Shown here: positions 8,006 through 15,995 of the stretch, one piece after another | Layout: each line of letters opens with the position of its first letter | Position numbering within the stretch: position 1 is the stretch's first letter | Source of the DNA: CAZGRP01 sp964527995 | GTDB taxonomy: Bacteria > Zhuqueibacterota > Zhuqueibacteria > Oceanimicrobiales > CAZGRP01 | Direction: 5' to 3' | DNA: 64,000 nucleotides | NCBI GenBank assembly: GCA_964527995.1 | Contig: CAZGRP010000018.1 | Coordinates: forward strand, 1-64,000 | Notes under the pieces: generated by a model | Told to the model about the DNA's origin: nothing | Databases searched by the model: none | The model's input: the letters and a program-made list of their open reading frames with translations, nothing else | Made by a program: the position numbers and the translations under genes

Positions 8006-8983
8006 TCAGGTGTTCAGCCGTCGACCCATCTCTTTGAACCAGCGAACGAATTCCTCGATCCCGGCCTCGAACGGGTAGCGCGGCTCGTAGCCCAATTGCC
8101 GGCGCGCTTTTGCAATGTCTGCGTAGGTGATCGGTACATCCCCCGGCTGCATCGGAAGGTATTCGACGTCGGCCCTCTTGCCCAGGTGTTTCTCCAGAAG
8201 CCGGACGAGCTCATTGAGCTCTACTGTTTGGGATTCCCCCAGGTTGTAGATCTCGTAGGCTGAGCATCGATCCAGCGCCCGCACGACACCGTCGATAATG
8301 TCAGAGATGAACGTATAATCTCTTCTCGTGGTGCCATCACCAAAGAGCGGAATCCTCTCTCCCTGCTCGATAAGTCTGGCAAATTTGTGAATGGCCATGT
8401 CCGGTCTCTGCCGTGGTCCGTACACGGTGAAAAACCTCAAGCAGGTCACAGGAATGCCGTACAAATGATGGTAGGTGTAGCAGACCAGCTCACCGGCTTT
8501 CTTGGTCGCGGCATAGGGCGAAATCGGATGGTCTACAGGATCATCCTCCCGGAAAGGAACAGAGGTGTTCTTCCCATAAACGGAGGAGGAGGAGCCGAAG
8601 ATGAACTTGGGACCGCCCCGCATTCTGCACATTTCGAGCAGATTGACAGTGCCCTGCACGTTCACACGCTCGTAAAGCATCGGCTGAGCGATGGAAGGCC
8701 TGACGCCGGCGCGGGCGGCCAGGTGGACGACGGCGTCGAACGGTTGCGATTCGAACAAATGGCGGAGAAGAGATGAGTCCAGGATATCCCCCCGCACCAA
8801 TTCAAAGCGATCGGAAGCAAGGCAATTGCGAATATTGCTTTCCTTGATTCGAGGATCGTAGTAGTCGTTGAACGAATCGAGTGCCGTGACATGGTCGCCC
8901 CGCCCGAGGAGGTATTCACAAAGATGAGATCCGATGAAACCAGCCCCGCCTGTGACCAGTACCTTCATCTCCTGCCTTTCCAT
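8006..8983 (-). CDS. NAD-dependent epimerase, probably UDP-glucuronate 4-epimerase
   Basis: This 325-residue extended SDR has GGAGFIG at residues 12-18, the catalytic serine in SSSSVYG near residue 131 and the YxxxK pair in SPYAATKKAGE. The segment RFFTVYGPRQRPDMAIHKF is typical of UDP-glucuronate 4-epimerases, which make UDP-galacturonate. With ugd in the same locus this gives a UDP-Glc to UDP-GlcA to UDP-GalA route. Two in-frame ATGs (8983 and 8968) are possible. The second begins right at the conserved MKVLVTGGAGF but has its purine-rich site very close, so the longer form is listed. Other UDP-hexose 4-epimerase activities cannot be ruled out. Confidence 0.88.
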   Translation of the reverse strand: MERQEMKVLVTGGAGFIGSHLCEYLLGRGDHVTALDSFNDYYDPRIKESNIRNCLASDRFELVRGDILDSSLLRHLFESQPFDAVVHLAARAGVRPSIAQPMLYERVNVQGTVNLLEMCRMRGGPKFIFGSSSSVYGKNTSVPFREDDPVDHPISPYAATKKAGELVCYTYHHLYGIPVTCLRFFTVYGPRQRPDMAIHKFARLIEQGERIPLFGDGTTRRDYTFISDIIDGVVRALDRCSAYEIYNLGESQTVELNELVRLLEKHLGKRADVEYLPMQPGDVPITYADIAKARRQLGYEPRYPFEAGIEEFVRWFKEMGRRLNT

Positions 8984-9026
8984 GTTCTAGATCGTCCACA
9001 GAAGCGCGCCACCCTAGCACCTCCTG

Positions 9027-9045
9027 CGACGGGGTTGAGCCGTCG
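9027..9045. other. short stem-loop between wzc-like and epimerase genes
   Basis: CGACGG and CCGTCG form a perfect 6-bp stem around a 7-base loop in the 100-bp spacer after the tyrosine-kinase gene. There is no T run on either side, so it is not a convincing intrinsic terminator. It may attenuate or mark an mRNA 3' end. Confidence 0.3.
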
Positions 9046-9083
9046 TGTGGGAGTCCTGTAGCGCAGGTGCCCGATTGTGCTCA

Positions 9084-11408
9084 TCAATAGTGATAGTAGC
9101 TGTAGCCCTCATGAGCCAGGTCGGCCGAGGCGCCATTGAGAACCACACCGAGCACATTCGCGGGCACGTTGTCAAACAGCTCGAGCTTTTGTCGCGCAGT
9201 ATCGCGATGGGTGCGGCCGGCACGAACCACGATGAGGGTGGCATCTACCTGGGTCCCGATCACCACCGCATCGGTGGCAGCGTTAAGAGGCGGACTATCG
9301 AAAATGACGAAGTCGTACTTCCGCCTCACCTCGTCGAGGAATCTCTTCATCCGGTGGGATCCGAGAAGCTCCGAAGGATTGGGAACCAGGGGCCCACAGC
9401 TGATCAGGGAAAGATTCGGCACGTGGGTCTCGTTGACGATCTCGCTCAAGTCCGATACCGCGCCGATCAAGTAGTCGCTGAAACCGGGTGTCTTGGGAAT
9501 CCCAAAGGTGTTGTGGAGCACACCGCGGCGCAAATCGGTATCTACGAGCAAAGTGTTCGTCTTGTGCTGCGCCATGGTGATCGCAAGGTTCGCAGCGGTG
9601 AAGGATTTGCCGTCGCCGGGAGCAGTGCTGGTGATCACCATCGACTGAATCCGACCCGCTGTTTTCGAAAAGACGATGTTCGTGCGCAACGACCGGTAGG
9701 CCTCGCCAACCGCGGTCGGCGAATAGTCGTGCGTCACGAGCTGATAGTCAATCTGTTTGATCTTTTCGGCGTCGTGAAGCTCGTAGACATCACCGAAATC
9801 GATCTGTGGAATCATGCCGAGAACGGGGAGCCTGAGGAAGCGTTTCACGTCGTCTACCGACTTCAGACTGCGATCCAGGGCCTCGAGCACGAAGACGAGC
9901 CCCACCCCGAGACTCAAGCCCAAAAACAGCCCCATGATCGCCAGGACCTTCTTGTTGCTGTTGGTAGGGAAGTCCGGCTCGATGGCTGGATCGAGGATGT
10001 CGACATCCTCCGTTTCCACCGCTTCGGTGATTTTCGCCTCCTGATAGTCCGCCAGCAGCTTTTTGTAGAGATCCGCTTTTACCTTGAGATCGCGAGTTAG
10101 TTCACTGAGCTGGTACTGGCGCTCCGGCAGCTTGCCCAGCTCGCGGTTGATCCTGACGATCTCTGCGGAGACTTCCCGAATCTTTCTATCCAGTTCGGTA
10201 AGCTTGGCCCGCGCCAGACGCTCGATCTCCTGTTGCACCTGGGCAATCAGCGCCGCGATCTGCTTGGCCCTGGGGTTTTCTTTGGGAAGGTCAGCGTAGC
10301 GCCGTTGCAGGTCTTCCAGTTTGCTTTTCTGGATGCCCATCGCCGCATCGCCACTAAAGGCGGAGTGGCTCGCCAGCGCCCCGTAGACATACTGCAAGTC
10401 TGTGAGCTTGTCGTCCGCGGAGGCGCCCACCGCGGGCGTCCGACCCAGGTGGCTCAGAAGCTCTTTGATGCTGTCTCGGTCGTTTTCGAGAGAGATCTTC
10501 TCCTTGTCCAGTTCGGCTGCCAGCCTGAGCTGGTTGCTCTGCTTCTCGTCCAGATTCACAGAGTAGCGCTCCTTGAAGGCCTTCAGCGCACGGTCGGACT
10601 CGTCGAGCCGTTGCTTGGCAATCCGCACCTGCTCCTCAAGGATTTTCCTTCGGCTGCGAATCGACTTCCGCTTGATCGACATGCTCTCTTCGACGAAGAT
10701 CTCAGCCAGACGGTTGGTCGTCCTGGCCACGAGGTAAGGGTCCGTATCAGTGAGGGTGACGCTCATGAGGTTGCCCGAACGGCTCATATTCACCTCGGTC
10801 CGGCGACGCAACGACTTGACGGCGGAACGAAAGGACTGTACGTCAAACGGGATTTCTTTCGTGACCTGGCTGAGTTCCGGATTCAGCCGAAACTTCAAGC
10901 CGTTCACGCTCTTCTGGTTGCTGGTGATCTCATCCGTGGGTCCCTCGGCCACCACACCCACCTTCTCGGTCTTCGGATCCTTATAAAGGAGTCTGTAAGT
11001 CCCCTCTGCCGATAGTTTGAGAATATAATGTCCGGGCACAGGCGAGTGGGTGGTGCTGAAATCGGCAAAAACTTGCTTCCGTGTTAGCTCCTCGTTTTCA
11101 GGGTCTACCTTCAGCGTCAGACCGAGCTGGGCCACGACACGCTCTGCAAAAGACCTGCTTGTGAGTTCCTGGATCCGGCTTTCGGCGAGTTCGGGGCTGA
11201 TCCCTTCATAGTCCTTGAATCGAATCAGCGCCGTAGCTTCGTAGACGGGCGGTTGCATCTTCAAGTAGACCACCCAAGCTGAGGTGACAATAAAAGTGAC
11301 CAGGGCCACAACCCACCAGCGCTTCTTCAAAGCCTGTACGTAGCGCTGCAGATCGAGGCCCTCGCTGAGATCGCCTGAGTCGTCTTCGTAGTAGGTGTTC
11401 GGGTCCAT
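9084..11408 (-). CDS. Wzc-like polysaccharide co-polymerase and BY-kinase
   Basis: This is a 774-residue fusion of a chain-length determinant (Wzz) and a cytoplasmic bacterial tyrosine kinase. The first transmembrane helix is near residues 32-50, followed by a long periplasmic coiled coil (roughly 240-420) and a second helix near 490-510. The kinase then shows Walker A APGDGKS (596-602), Walker A' LLVDTDLRR (620-628) and Walker B VIFDSPP (701-707). The C-terminus ends in a tyrosine cluster GYSYYHY, the expected autophosphorylation tail. The protein controls polymer length and export together with the Wza-like protein encoded 21 bp upstream. Asp replaces Glu in the usual GEGKS of Walker A, a conservative change. 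Confidence 0.95.
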   Translation of the reverse strand: MDPNTYYEDDSGDLSEGLDLQRYVQALKKRWWVVALVTFIVTSAWVVYLKMQPPVYEATALIRFKDYEGISPELAESRIQELTSRSFAERVVAQLGLTLKVDPENEELTRKQVFADFSTTHSPVPGHYILKLSAEGTYRLLYKDPKTEKVGVVAEGPTDEITSNQKSVNGLKFRLNPELSQVTKEIPFDVQSFRSAVKSLRRRTEVNMSRSGNLMSVTLTDTDPYLVARTTNRLAEIFVEESMSIKRKSIRSRRKILEEQVRIAKQRLDESDRALKAFKERYSVNLDEKQSNQLRLAAELDKEKISLENDRDSIKELLSHLGRTPAVGASADDKLTDLQYVYGALASHSAFSGDAAMGIQKSKLEDLQRRYADLPKENPRAKQIAALIAQVQQEIERLARAKLTELDRKIREVSAEIVRINRELGKLPERQYQLSELTRDLKVKADLYKKLLADYQEAKITEAVETEDVDILDPAIEPDFPTNSNKKVLAIMGLFLGLSLGVGLVFVLEALDRSLKSVDDVKRFLRLPVLGMIPQIDFGDVYELHDAEKIKQIDYQLVTHDYSPTAVGEAYRSLRTNIVFSKTAGRIQSMVITSTAPGDGKSFTAANLAITMAQHKTNTLLVDTDLRRGVLHNTFGIPKTPGFSDYLIGAVSDLSEIVNETHVPNLSLISCGPLVPNPSELLGSHRMKRFLDEVRRKYDFVIFDSPPLNAATDAVVIGTQVDATLIVVRAGRTHRDTARQKLELFDNVPANVLGVVLNGASADLAHEGYSYYHY

Positions 11409-11429
11409 GCAAAACCTCTCGTCTGTCGA

Positions 11430-12128
11430 TCAACGAGTGCGTTTGATCTGGAGATAAAGAATCGCGATCGAGATGGCAAAACGGGTGTAGTCCATGAAGT
11501 CACGGACTGTAAACCTGCTACGGGGAGGCACCATCACCTGGTCGCCGGAACGAATCCCCAGTTCGCGCAGCGACACCCCCTTTTCGTAGCCGCTCAACAG
11601 GTTGGCTTTGACGACCTGCCCACCACGGTCGACCCTCATCTTGGGAAGGTTAGCATCTTCGGAAGGCCCACCAGCCGCATCAATGAGGTCCCATAGCGAC
11701 CTTCTCGGAGAGATGAGATAGGAGCCAGGGCGATTCAATGCACCCATTACAGTGACACGAATCAGCGGCTCAACGACAACGACAGGGGGCTCCGCAAAGT
11801 AGGGGGACAGCAACTCCCGGAGACGTTTAGCGAGCGTCTGCTGGTTGTAGCCGACTACTTCCACCTCGCCGATCACGGGCACCTGGATCTTACCCTGGTC
11901 GTCGATGGGATAGTTGTCATTGAAGTCAAGATTCAGACCCTGGCCGTCCGAGCTCCAGCGTAGCTCCCAGACGGTCAGACGAAGGGCATCACCAGGCCGA
12001 AATGTTGCCTTGCCGCGATTCGATCCAGTACCAGCAAACGACTCCGCCGGCAGCACTGCCAAAGAAAATGCTCCCACCAGGATGGTGGCAATGCCGCGAA
12101 ACCATAATGAATTGGGATTCATCCTCAT
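11430..12128 (-). CDS. Wza-like polysaccharide export protein (Poly_export plus SLBB)
   Basis: This 232-residue secreted protein has a signal peptide of about 32 residues ending AESFA. It is followed by a Poly_export domain (PGDALRLTVWE, then DDQGKIQVPVIGEVEVVG) and an SLBB-type domain (VTVMGALNRPGSYLI...LWDLIDAAGG). The last 20 residues are hydrophobic with a basic end. It should form or gate the outer-membrane export pore partnered with the Wzc-like kinase just downstream. Homologues in enterics are larger lipoproteins; this shorter form has no lipobox and ends in a predicted helix that may span the membrane. ATG 12128 is chosen because the signal peptide starts there; 12122 is an in-frame alternative. 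Confidence 0.9.
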   Translation of the reverse strand: MRMNPNSLWFRGIATILVGAFSLAVLPAESFAGTGSNRGKATFRPGDALRLTVWELRWSSDGQGLNLDFNDNYPIDDQGKIQVPVIGEVEVVGYNQQTLAKRLRELLSPYFAEPPVVVVEPLIRVTVMGALNRPGSYLISPRRSLWDLIDAAGGPSEDANLPKMRVDRGGQVVKANLLSGYEKGVSLRELGIRSGDQVMVPPRSRFTVRDFMDYTRFAISIAILYLQIKRTR

Positions 12129-12183
12129 GGCGCCTTTCCCACGTAAAAATTCACTTTCCCGGAATAGTCGAAGGCCTGCGCGC

Positions 12184-12219
12184 ACACCAAACCGTGGCTG
12201 TACTCCTACAGCGTGGTGT
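12184..12219 (-). promoter_or_regulatory. leader hairpin with GGAG loop upstream of the export gene
   Basis: In the 5' leader of the export gene the transcript can fold GCTGTA-GGAG-TACAGC, a perfect 6-bp stem with a GGAG tetraloop, enclosed by an outer ACACCA/TGGTGT stem. GGA presented in an apical loop is the recognition feature of CsrA/RsmA. It lies about 55 bases before the start codon and does not cover it. Function is inference. Confidence 0.35.
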
Positions 12220-12375
12220 CTTCGATACACATCGGCCTCACGCGCAGAAAAGTCAAGTACTGTCTGGAATCGAATCGGGTAGGCGACAGAGAAACTCGGC
12301 AGGACGCCTGAGAGTCCGCAGCACCTCTTGCGAAATCGTGCATCGTAGCGGTGATCAGCCTCCGCGGACTCCAAC

Positions 12376-13098
12376 TCAACGGGAACGGTAAAAACGAAAT
12401 CGCTTTTCCTTTGTCTCTAAGCTCAGTTTCCGGAGGAGATCGTAGACGGTGATCAGACTGACCTTGACAGACCCATATCGTTCGTCTTCGAGAGCTTTCT
12501 TGATCCTCCACGGACCACGCGTCGGATTTTCGATGACCGCCAGCTTGATCTTTTCAGGGAGTGGCAACACCTTTGGGTCGATCTCCCTCCTGGTAGTATA
12601 GACGGAACCAGAGGTCTGCCGCCTCTGCTTACCGTCCGGGCGGCGAAGCACCGCTGGCATCGCCTCTGCCACCTGGGCACCCTCATTCGTGCCGTTCCCG
12701 CCGTAACGACCCGTCAGACTCTTGGTAACGTCGAACCCCAGGGTAATATCAAAATCAGTGATGGCCTCCTCGATCGAATCATAGCTGCTCAGAATCCGGT
12801 CGAACTCCAACATCTTGAAGACATCGTACACCTCGGGCAGCATCTGGACGATCTTCAGATCCCCACCATGCTCCCGGATGTTCTTGATCTCGCCGACGAA
12901 CACACCCCACCCGGCACTGCTGACGTAGTTGACGGTACTCATATCCACAATCATGTGGTAGGTACCGCTCCGCATCAGTTCAGTGATCCTGTGCAGCATC
13001 TGCGAGCAGGTCATGGTGTCGATATAGCCCTTGACCTGGAGCAGCGAAATGTGCCGCAAGGCCCCCACCTTGCTCTCTGCGATTTGAATGCCTTCCAT
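12376..13098 (-). CDS. STAS-domain protein with C-terminal winged-helix-like region
   Basis: This 240-residue protein has an N-terminal STAS domain (about 1-120) related to anti-sigma-factor antagonists. The helix start NYVSSAGWGVF (57-67) holds the candidate phosphoserine at 60/61. A low-complexity linker (130-175) leads to a basic 60-residue C-terminal segment (178-240) with the pattern of a winged helix (IKLAVIENPTRGPWRIKKAL, then SLITVYDLLRKL). The ATG at 13098 has GGGAG five bases upstream; it also marks the start of the domain. It is the first gene before the export and kinase genes and has its own sigma-54-like promoter. A regulator of polysaccharide production is the likely role. The combination of STAS with a putative DNA- or protein-binding tail is unusual. 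Confidence 0.75.
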   Translation of the reverse strand: MEGIQIAESKVGALRHISLLQVKGYIDTMTCSQMLHRITELMRSGTYHMIVDMSTVNYVSSAGWGVFVGEIKNIREHGGDLKIVQMLPEVYDVFKMLEFDRILSSYDSIEEAITDFDITLGFDVTKSLTGRYGGNGTNEGAQVAEAMPAVLRRPDGKQRRQTSGSVYTTRREIDPKVLPLPEKIKLAVIENPTRGPWRIKKALEDERYGSVKVSLITVYDLLRKLSLETKEKRFRFYRSR

Positions 13099-13144
13099 CG
13101 GGCTCCCAGGAGTCCTGCAATCCACTACCCAGACCACTGACACG

Positions 13145-13161
13145 GACAACATTTGTGCCAA
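13145..13161 (-). promoter_or_regulatory. sigma-54-like promoter for the STAS gene
   Basis: The minus strand reads TTGGCAC-A-AATG-TTGT. The -24 half is perfect (YTGGCAC) and the spacing from GG (13158-13159) to the -12 dinucleotide is 10 bases, but the -12 element is GT instead of GC. The predicted start near 13134 gives a leader of about 36 bases. The weaker -12 box lowers confidence. Confidence 0.5.
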
Positions 13162-13268
13162 CCCAGGGCAGGGTAACCTAAGAGCAATGAAGAAGGTAGG
13201 TTAGTGCGGGAACACGCGGTGCGATTGACGATGAAGTATGGGGGTTCCCCTGTGCTAGGCCGAAACAT

Positions 13269-13285
13269 TGTTCCTGCCTGAAACA
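13269..13285. promoter_or_regulatory. 17-bp dyad upstream of the STAS gene
   Basis: TGTTCCT-GCC-TGAAACA is an imperfect inverted repeat sharing 14 of 17 positions with the perfect dyad at 54706-54722. Its centre lies about 143 bp upstream of the start site predicted from the sigma-54-like element, a normal distance for an enhancer-binding activator. Confidence 0.45.
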
Positions 13286-13356
13286 TGGAAGGCTGGGCAG
13301 GCGTGCCGACCGTACCCAAATGATACGCGCCTCCTCCCTACTCATCCTCGTCTACC

Positions 13357-14844
13357 CTAGGCGCCATGCCGTGCAGCAATGCGGTGGTACAGCTTGACGT
13401 ATTTTTCAGCCGAAACTCTCCAGGAGAAATCCTGCTTCATTGCGTTCCTGACAAGCTTCCGCCATAGGCCCTGGTCCTGGTATGCCTTGAGAGCTCGCTT
13501 CACGGTATCGAGCAAGGCCTTGGCAGAATACTTCTCGAACAAAAAGCCGGTGCCTTCGCCCGAAGCAGGATCGAAATCAACCACGGTGTCTGCCAGACCC
13601 CCAACCGCATGGACAATCGGGATGGTGCCATATTTCAGGCTGTACATCTGGTTGAGGCCACATGGCTCGTAGCGCGACGGCATGAGAAACAAGTCGCTGC
13701 CAGCTTCAATGAGATGTGCCAGACCTTCGTCGAAGGCGACGCGCACCGCGCATTTCCGCGCGTATTTTCGTGCGAACTTGAGGAACATGCTCTCGTATTT
13801 CTGTTCGCCGCGGCCCAGAAGAACAAACTGGACGGGTTCCGCCATAAGCTTGTCAAAGCTCTCCGCGAGAAGATCGAATCCCTTTTGGTCGATCAGCCGC
13901 GAGATCATACCGATCACCGGGATCTCCTCTTGATACTTCAGCCCGCATTGCTCAGCGAGAGCTTTCTTGTTCTGTTGCTTTCCTGTGAGATCGGTGACGG
14001 TGTAGTTGTAGGGGATCAGCTTATCGGTTTCAGGATTCCAAACCGTGTAGTCAACCCCGTTGAGAATACCGTACAGATCCTTGCTTCGGCTTCGTAGCGT
14101 CTCGCTGAGGCCGCAGCCGTATTCATCGGATTCTTGAATCTGTTTGGCATAACTCGGGCTAACCGTGCTGAGCAAATCGGCATGCAGAATGCCAGCTTTG
14201 AGGAAATTCACTTTACCCCAGAACTCCAAGGCGCCCCCCTTGGCGGCATATTCCGCCGGCAAGCCGGTCAGGTGTACCGTCTCGGGCGGGAAGATGCCCT
14301 GATACGCGGCGTTGTGAATGGTGAGAAGCGTGCCGGTATTCTCGAAAAATGGATCTTCCTTGAGCAGGGTCTTCATGTAGACCGCGATCAGGGCAGTCTG
14401 CCAGTCGTTGCAATGGATCACGTCGGGCTGCCAGTGCAGCAGACGTAAGGTCTCCAGACACTCTTTGCAGAAAAAGATGAAACGCTCTGCATTGTCGGCG
14501 TAGTCCTCGCCAGTTTTCGGATCCTGATAGAGCTCTTCACGATCGAAATACTCCTCGTTGTCAAGAAAATAGACTTGCACCTTCGACCCAGGCAGAAAAG
14601 CCGACTTGGCGCTTCCCTTGACGATCCGGTCACCGACCTGCACTTCCATATTGCGCAGGCGAATCACGTCCCGGAGTACGTACTTCCGCTCGTTGATGAC
14701 CCGGTAGTTGGGCATCATGACGCGGATGTCGTGCCCCAGCTCTTTCAGGAATTTCGGATAGGTTCCCGCTACGTCGGCAAGCCCCCCAGTTTTTGCAAAA
14801 GGTGCGACTTCAGAGACTACATAGAAGATTTTCAACGGTCTCAT
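13357..14844 (-). CDS. glgA: glycogen (starch) synthase, GT5
   Basis: This 495-residue glycogen synthase extends alpha-1,4-glucan from ADP-glucose (or UDP-glucose). The N-terminal nucleotide-sugar motif KTGGLADV is at residues 18-25. The C-terminal EPCGLNQMYSLKYGTIPIVHAVGGL carries the conserved donor-binding glutamate. The length is normal for bacterial GlgA. It is 67 bp downstream of galT in the same direction, suggesting a two-gene unit for hexose-phosphate and storage-glucan metabolism. No glgB or glgC is nearby. Confidence 0.95.
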   Translation of the reverse strand: MRPLKIFYVVSEVAPFAKTGGLADVAGTYPKFLKELGHDIRVMMPNYRVINERKYVLRDVIRLRNMEVQVGDRIVKGSAKSAFLPGSKVQVYFLDNEEYFDREELYQDPKTGEDYADNAERFIFFCKECLETLRLLHWQPDVIHCNDWQTALIAVYMKTLLKEDPFFENTGTLLTIHNAAYQGIFPPETVHLTGLPAEYAAKGGALEFWGKVNFLKAGILHADLLSTVSPSYAKQIQESDEYGCGLSETLRSRSKDLYGILNGVDYTVWNPETDKLIPYNYTVTDLTGKQQNKKALAEQCGLKYQEEIPVIGMISRLIDQKGFDLLAESFDKLMAEPVQFVLLGRGEQKYESMFLKFARKYARKCAVRVAFDEGLAHLIEAGSDLFLMPSRYEPCGLNQMYSLKYGTIPIVHAVGGLADTVVDFDPASGEGTGFLFEKYSAKALLDTVKRALKAYQDQGLWRKLVRNAMKQDFSWRVSAEKYVKLYHRIAARHGA

Positions 14845-14911
14845 TGCTACGCCATCCTTCGGTTATTCTCCAACCCGTGCGACCCTTCTGTTGGCCCGCT
14901 GGGAGACCCTC

Positions 14912-15910
14912 TCACAAGTCGACGCCACGAAGCTGGTCGGCGGCGAACTCTGGAGGCATGGGGTTGATGTAGAACCCAGACCCCCACTCGAACCCTGCCA
15001 CCCGAGTAAGCTTGGGCATGATTTCCATGTGCCAGTGGTATTCGAAGAACGACTGCTCCTGTATTGGGGAAGTATGAATGACGAAGTTGTACGGCGGGTT
15101 GCCGAGGACCTTGTTGATCCGCTGTAAGGTCTCTTTCAGTACCTCAGCGAGATGACCGTATTCTTCAGCAGGCATGGACTCGAAATGCGAATAGTGCTGG
15201 ACTGGTAGAATCCAGCACTCAAACGGAAATCGCGATGCGTAAGGAGTGTGAGCGATAAAGAAGTCCGAGCGGACGACGATCCTCTTGTCGGCCTGGCGCT
15301 CTTGGCGCACAATGTCGCAAAAGATGCAGCGCTCTTTGTAGTTGTAGTACTGCGTCGAGCCCTCGATTTCCTCGGTCACCCTCTTGGGAACGATGGGTGT
15401 AGCGATAAGCTGGCTGTGGCTGTGCTCGAGCGAGGCGCCGGCAGCGACACCATGATTCTTGAACACCAGAATATATCGGAACCGGATGTCTCGCTTCAAG
15501 TCGAGCATGCGTTCGCGGAAGAAATACAACACTCGCTGAATGTGATCCAGGTCCAGGTCCGCCAGCGATTGCGAGTGATCAGGCGTCTCGATCACCACTT
15601 CGTGCGCACCGATGCCGTTCATTTTGTCGTAAATCCCTTCGCCGCGGCGGTTCAGATCGCCCTCGACTTGCAGAGCAGGGAATTTGTTGGGCACCACGCG
15701 CACGGTCCAACCTGCCACGTCCCGTGCATCCGTGCCCGGGCGGTGGGCGAGGGTTTCGGGAGGAGTCTTATCCTCGTTCCCAGGGCAGAAAGGGCAGAAG
15801 CCGACTCCCTTGGTAGGCTGTTCTACAGTCCAGTCGAAAGGACGATTTCTACGCTCTGTAGAGATGATCACCCAGCGGCCAATGACTGGATCCTTCCGCA
15901 GTTCAGGCAT
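14912..15910 (-). CDS. galT: galactose-1-phosphate uridylyltransferase family
   Basis: This 332-residue HIT-superfamily GalT exchanges UMP between a nucleotide sugar and a hexose-1-phosphate through a uridylyl-histidine intermediate. Visible landmarks are the zinc cysteines in CPFCPGNE (C39, C42), the catalytic region GASLEHSHSQLIATP, and CIFCDIV. The start at 15910 gives the usual MPELRKDPV...GRWVIIS beginning; the open frame extends upstream but that part overlaps a terminator hairpin and does not look coding. It sits upstream of glgA. Some family members act as ADP-glucose or UDP-glucose phosphorylases, and the glgA linkage makes this worth remembering. Confidence 0.92.
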   Translation of the reverse strand: MPELRKDPVIGRWVIISTERRNRPFDWTVEQPTKGVGFCPFCPGNEDKTPPETLAHRPGTDARDVAGWTVRVVPNKFPALQVEGDLNRRGEGIYDKMNGIGAHEVVIETPDHSQSLADLDLDHIQRVLYFFRERMLDLKRDIRFRYILVFKNHGVAAGASLEHSHSQLIATPIVPKRVTEEIEGSTQYYNYKERCIFCDIVRQERQADKRIVVRSDFFIAHTPYASRFPFECWILPVQHYSHFESMPAEEYGHLAEVLKETLQRINKVLGNPPYNFVIHTSPIQEQSFFEYHWHMEIMPKLTRVAGFEWGSGFYINPMPPEFAADQLRGVDL

Positions 15911-15936
15911 AAACCGGTGTCCCTGGCGAGTCCAAC

Positions 15937-15960
15937 AAAAAGGGCGGAACGATCCGCCCT
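15937..15960 (-). terminator. rho-independent terminator after the CpoB-like gene
   Basis: On the minus strand AGGGCGGA-TCGT-TCCGCCCT forms a perfect 8-bp stem with a tetraloop, followed directly by TTTTG. It closes the OMP/CpoB-like unit and lies immediately before galT. Confidence 0.85.
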
Positions 15961-15995
15961 TGCACAGCGTGCCCAACTGAGCAGGCTGAGGCTCC

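Noticed and set aside
9027..9045. Terminator between the tyrosine kinase and epimerase genes
   Set aside because: The stem is only 6 bp and there is no T run on either strand.
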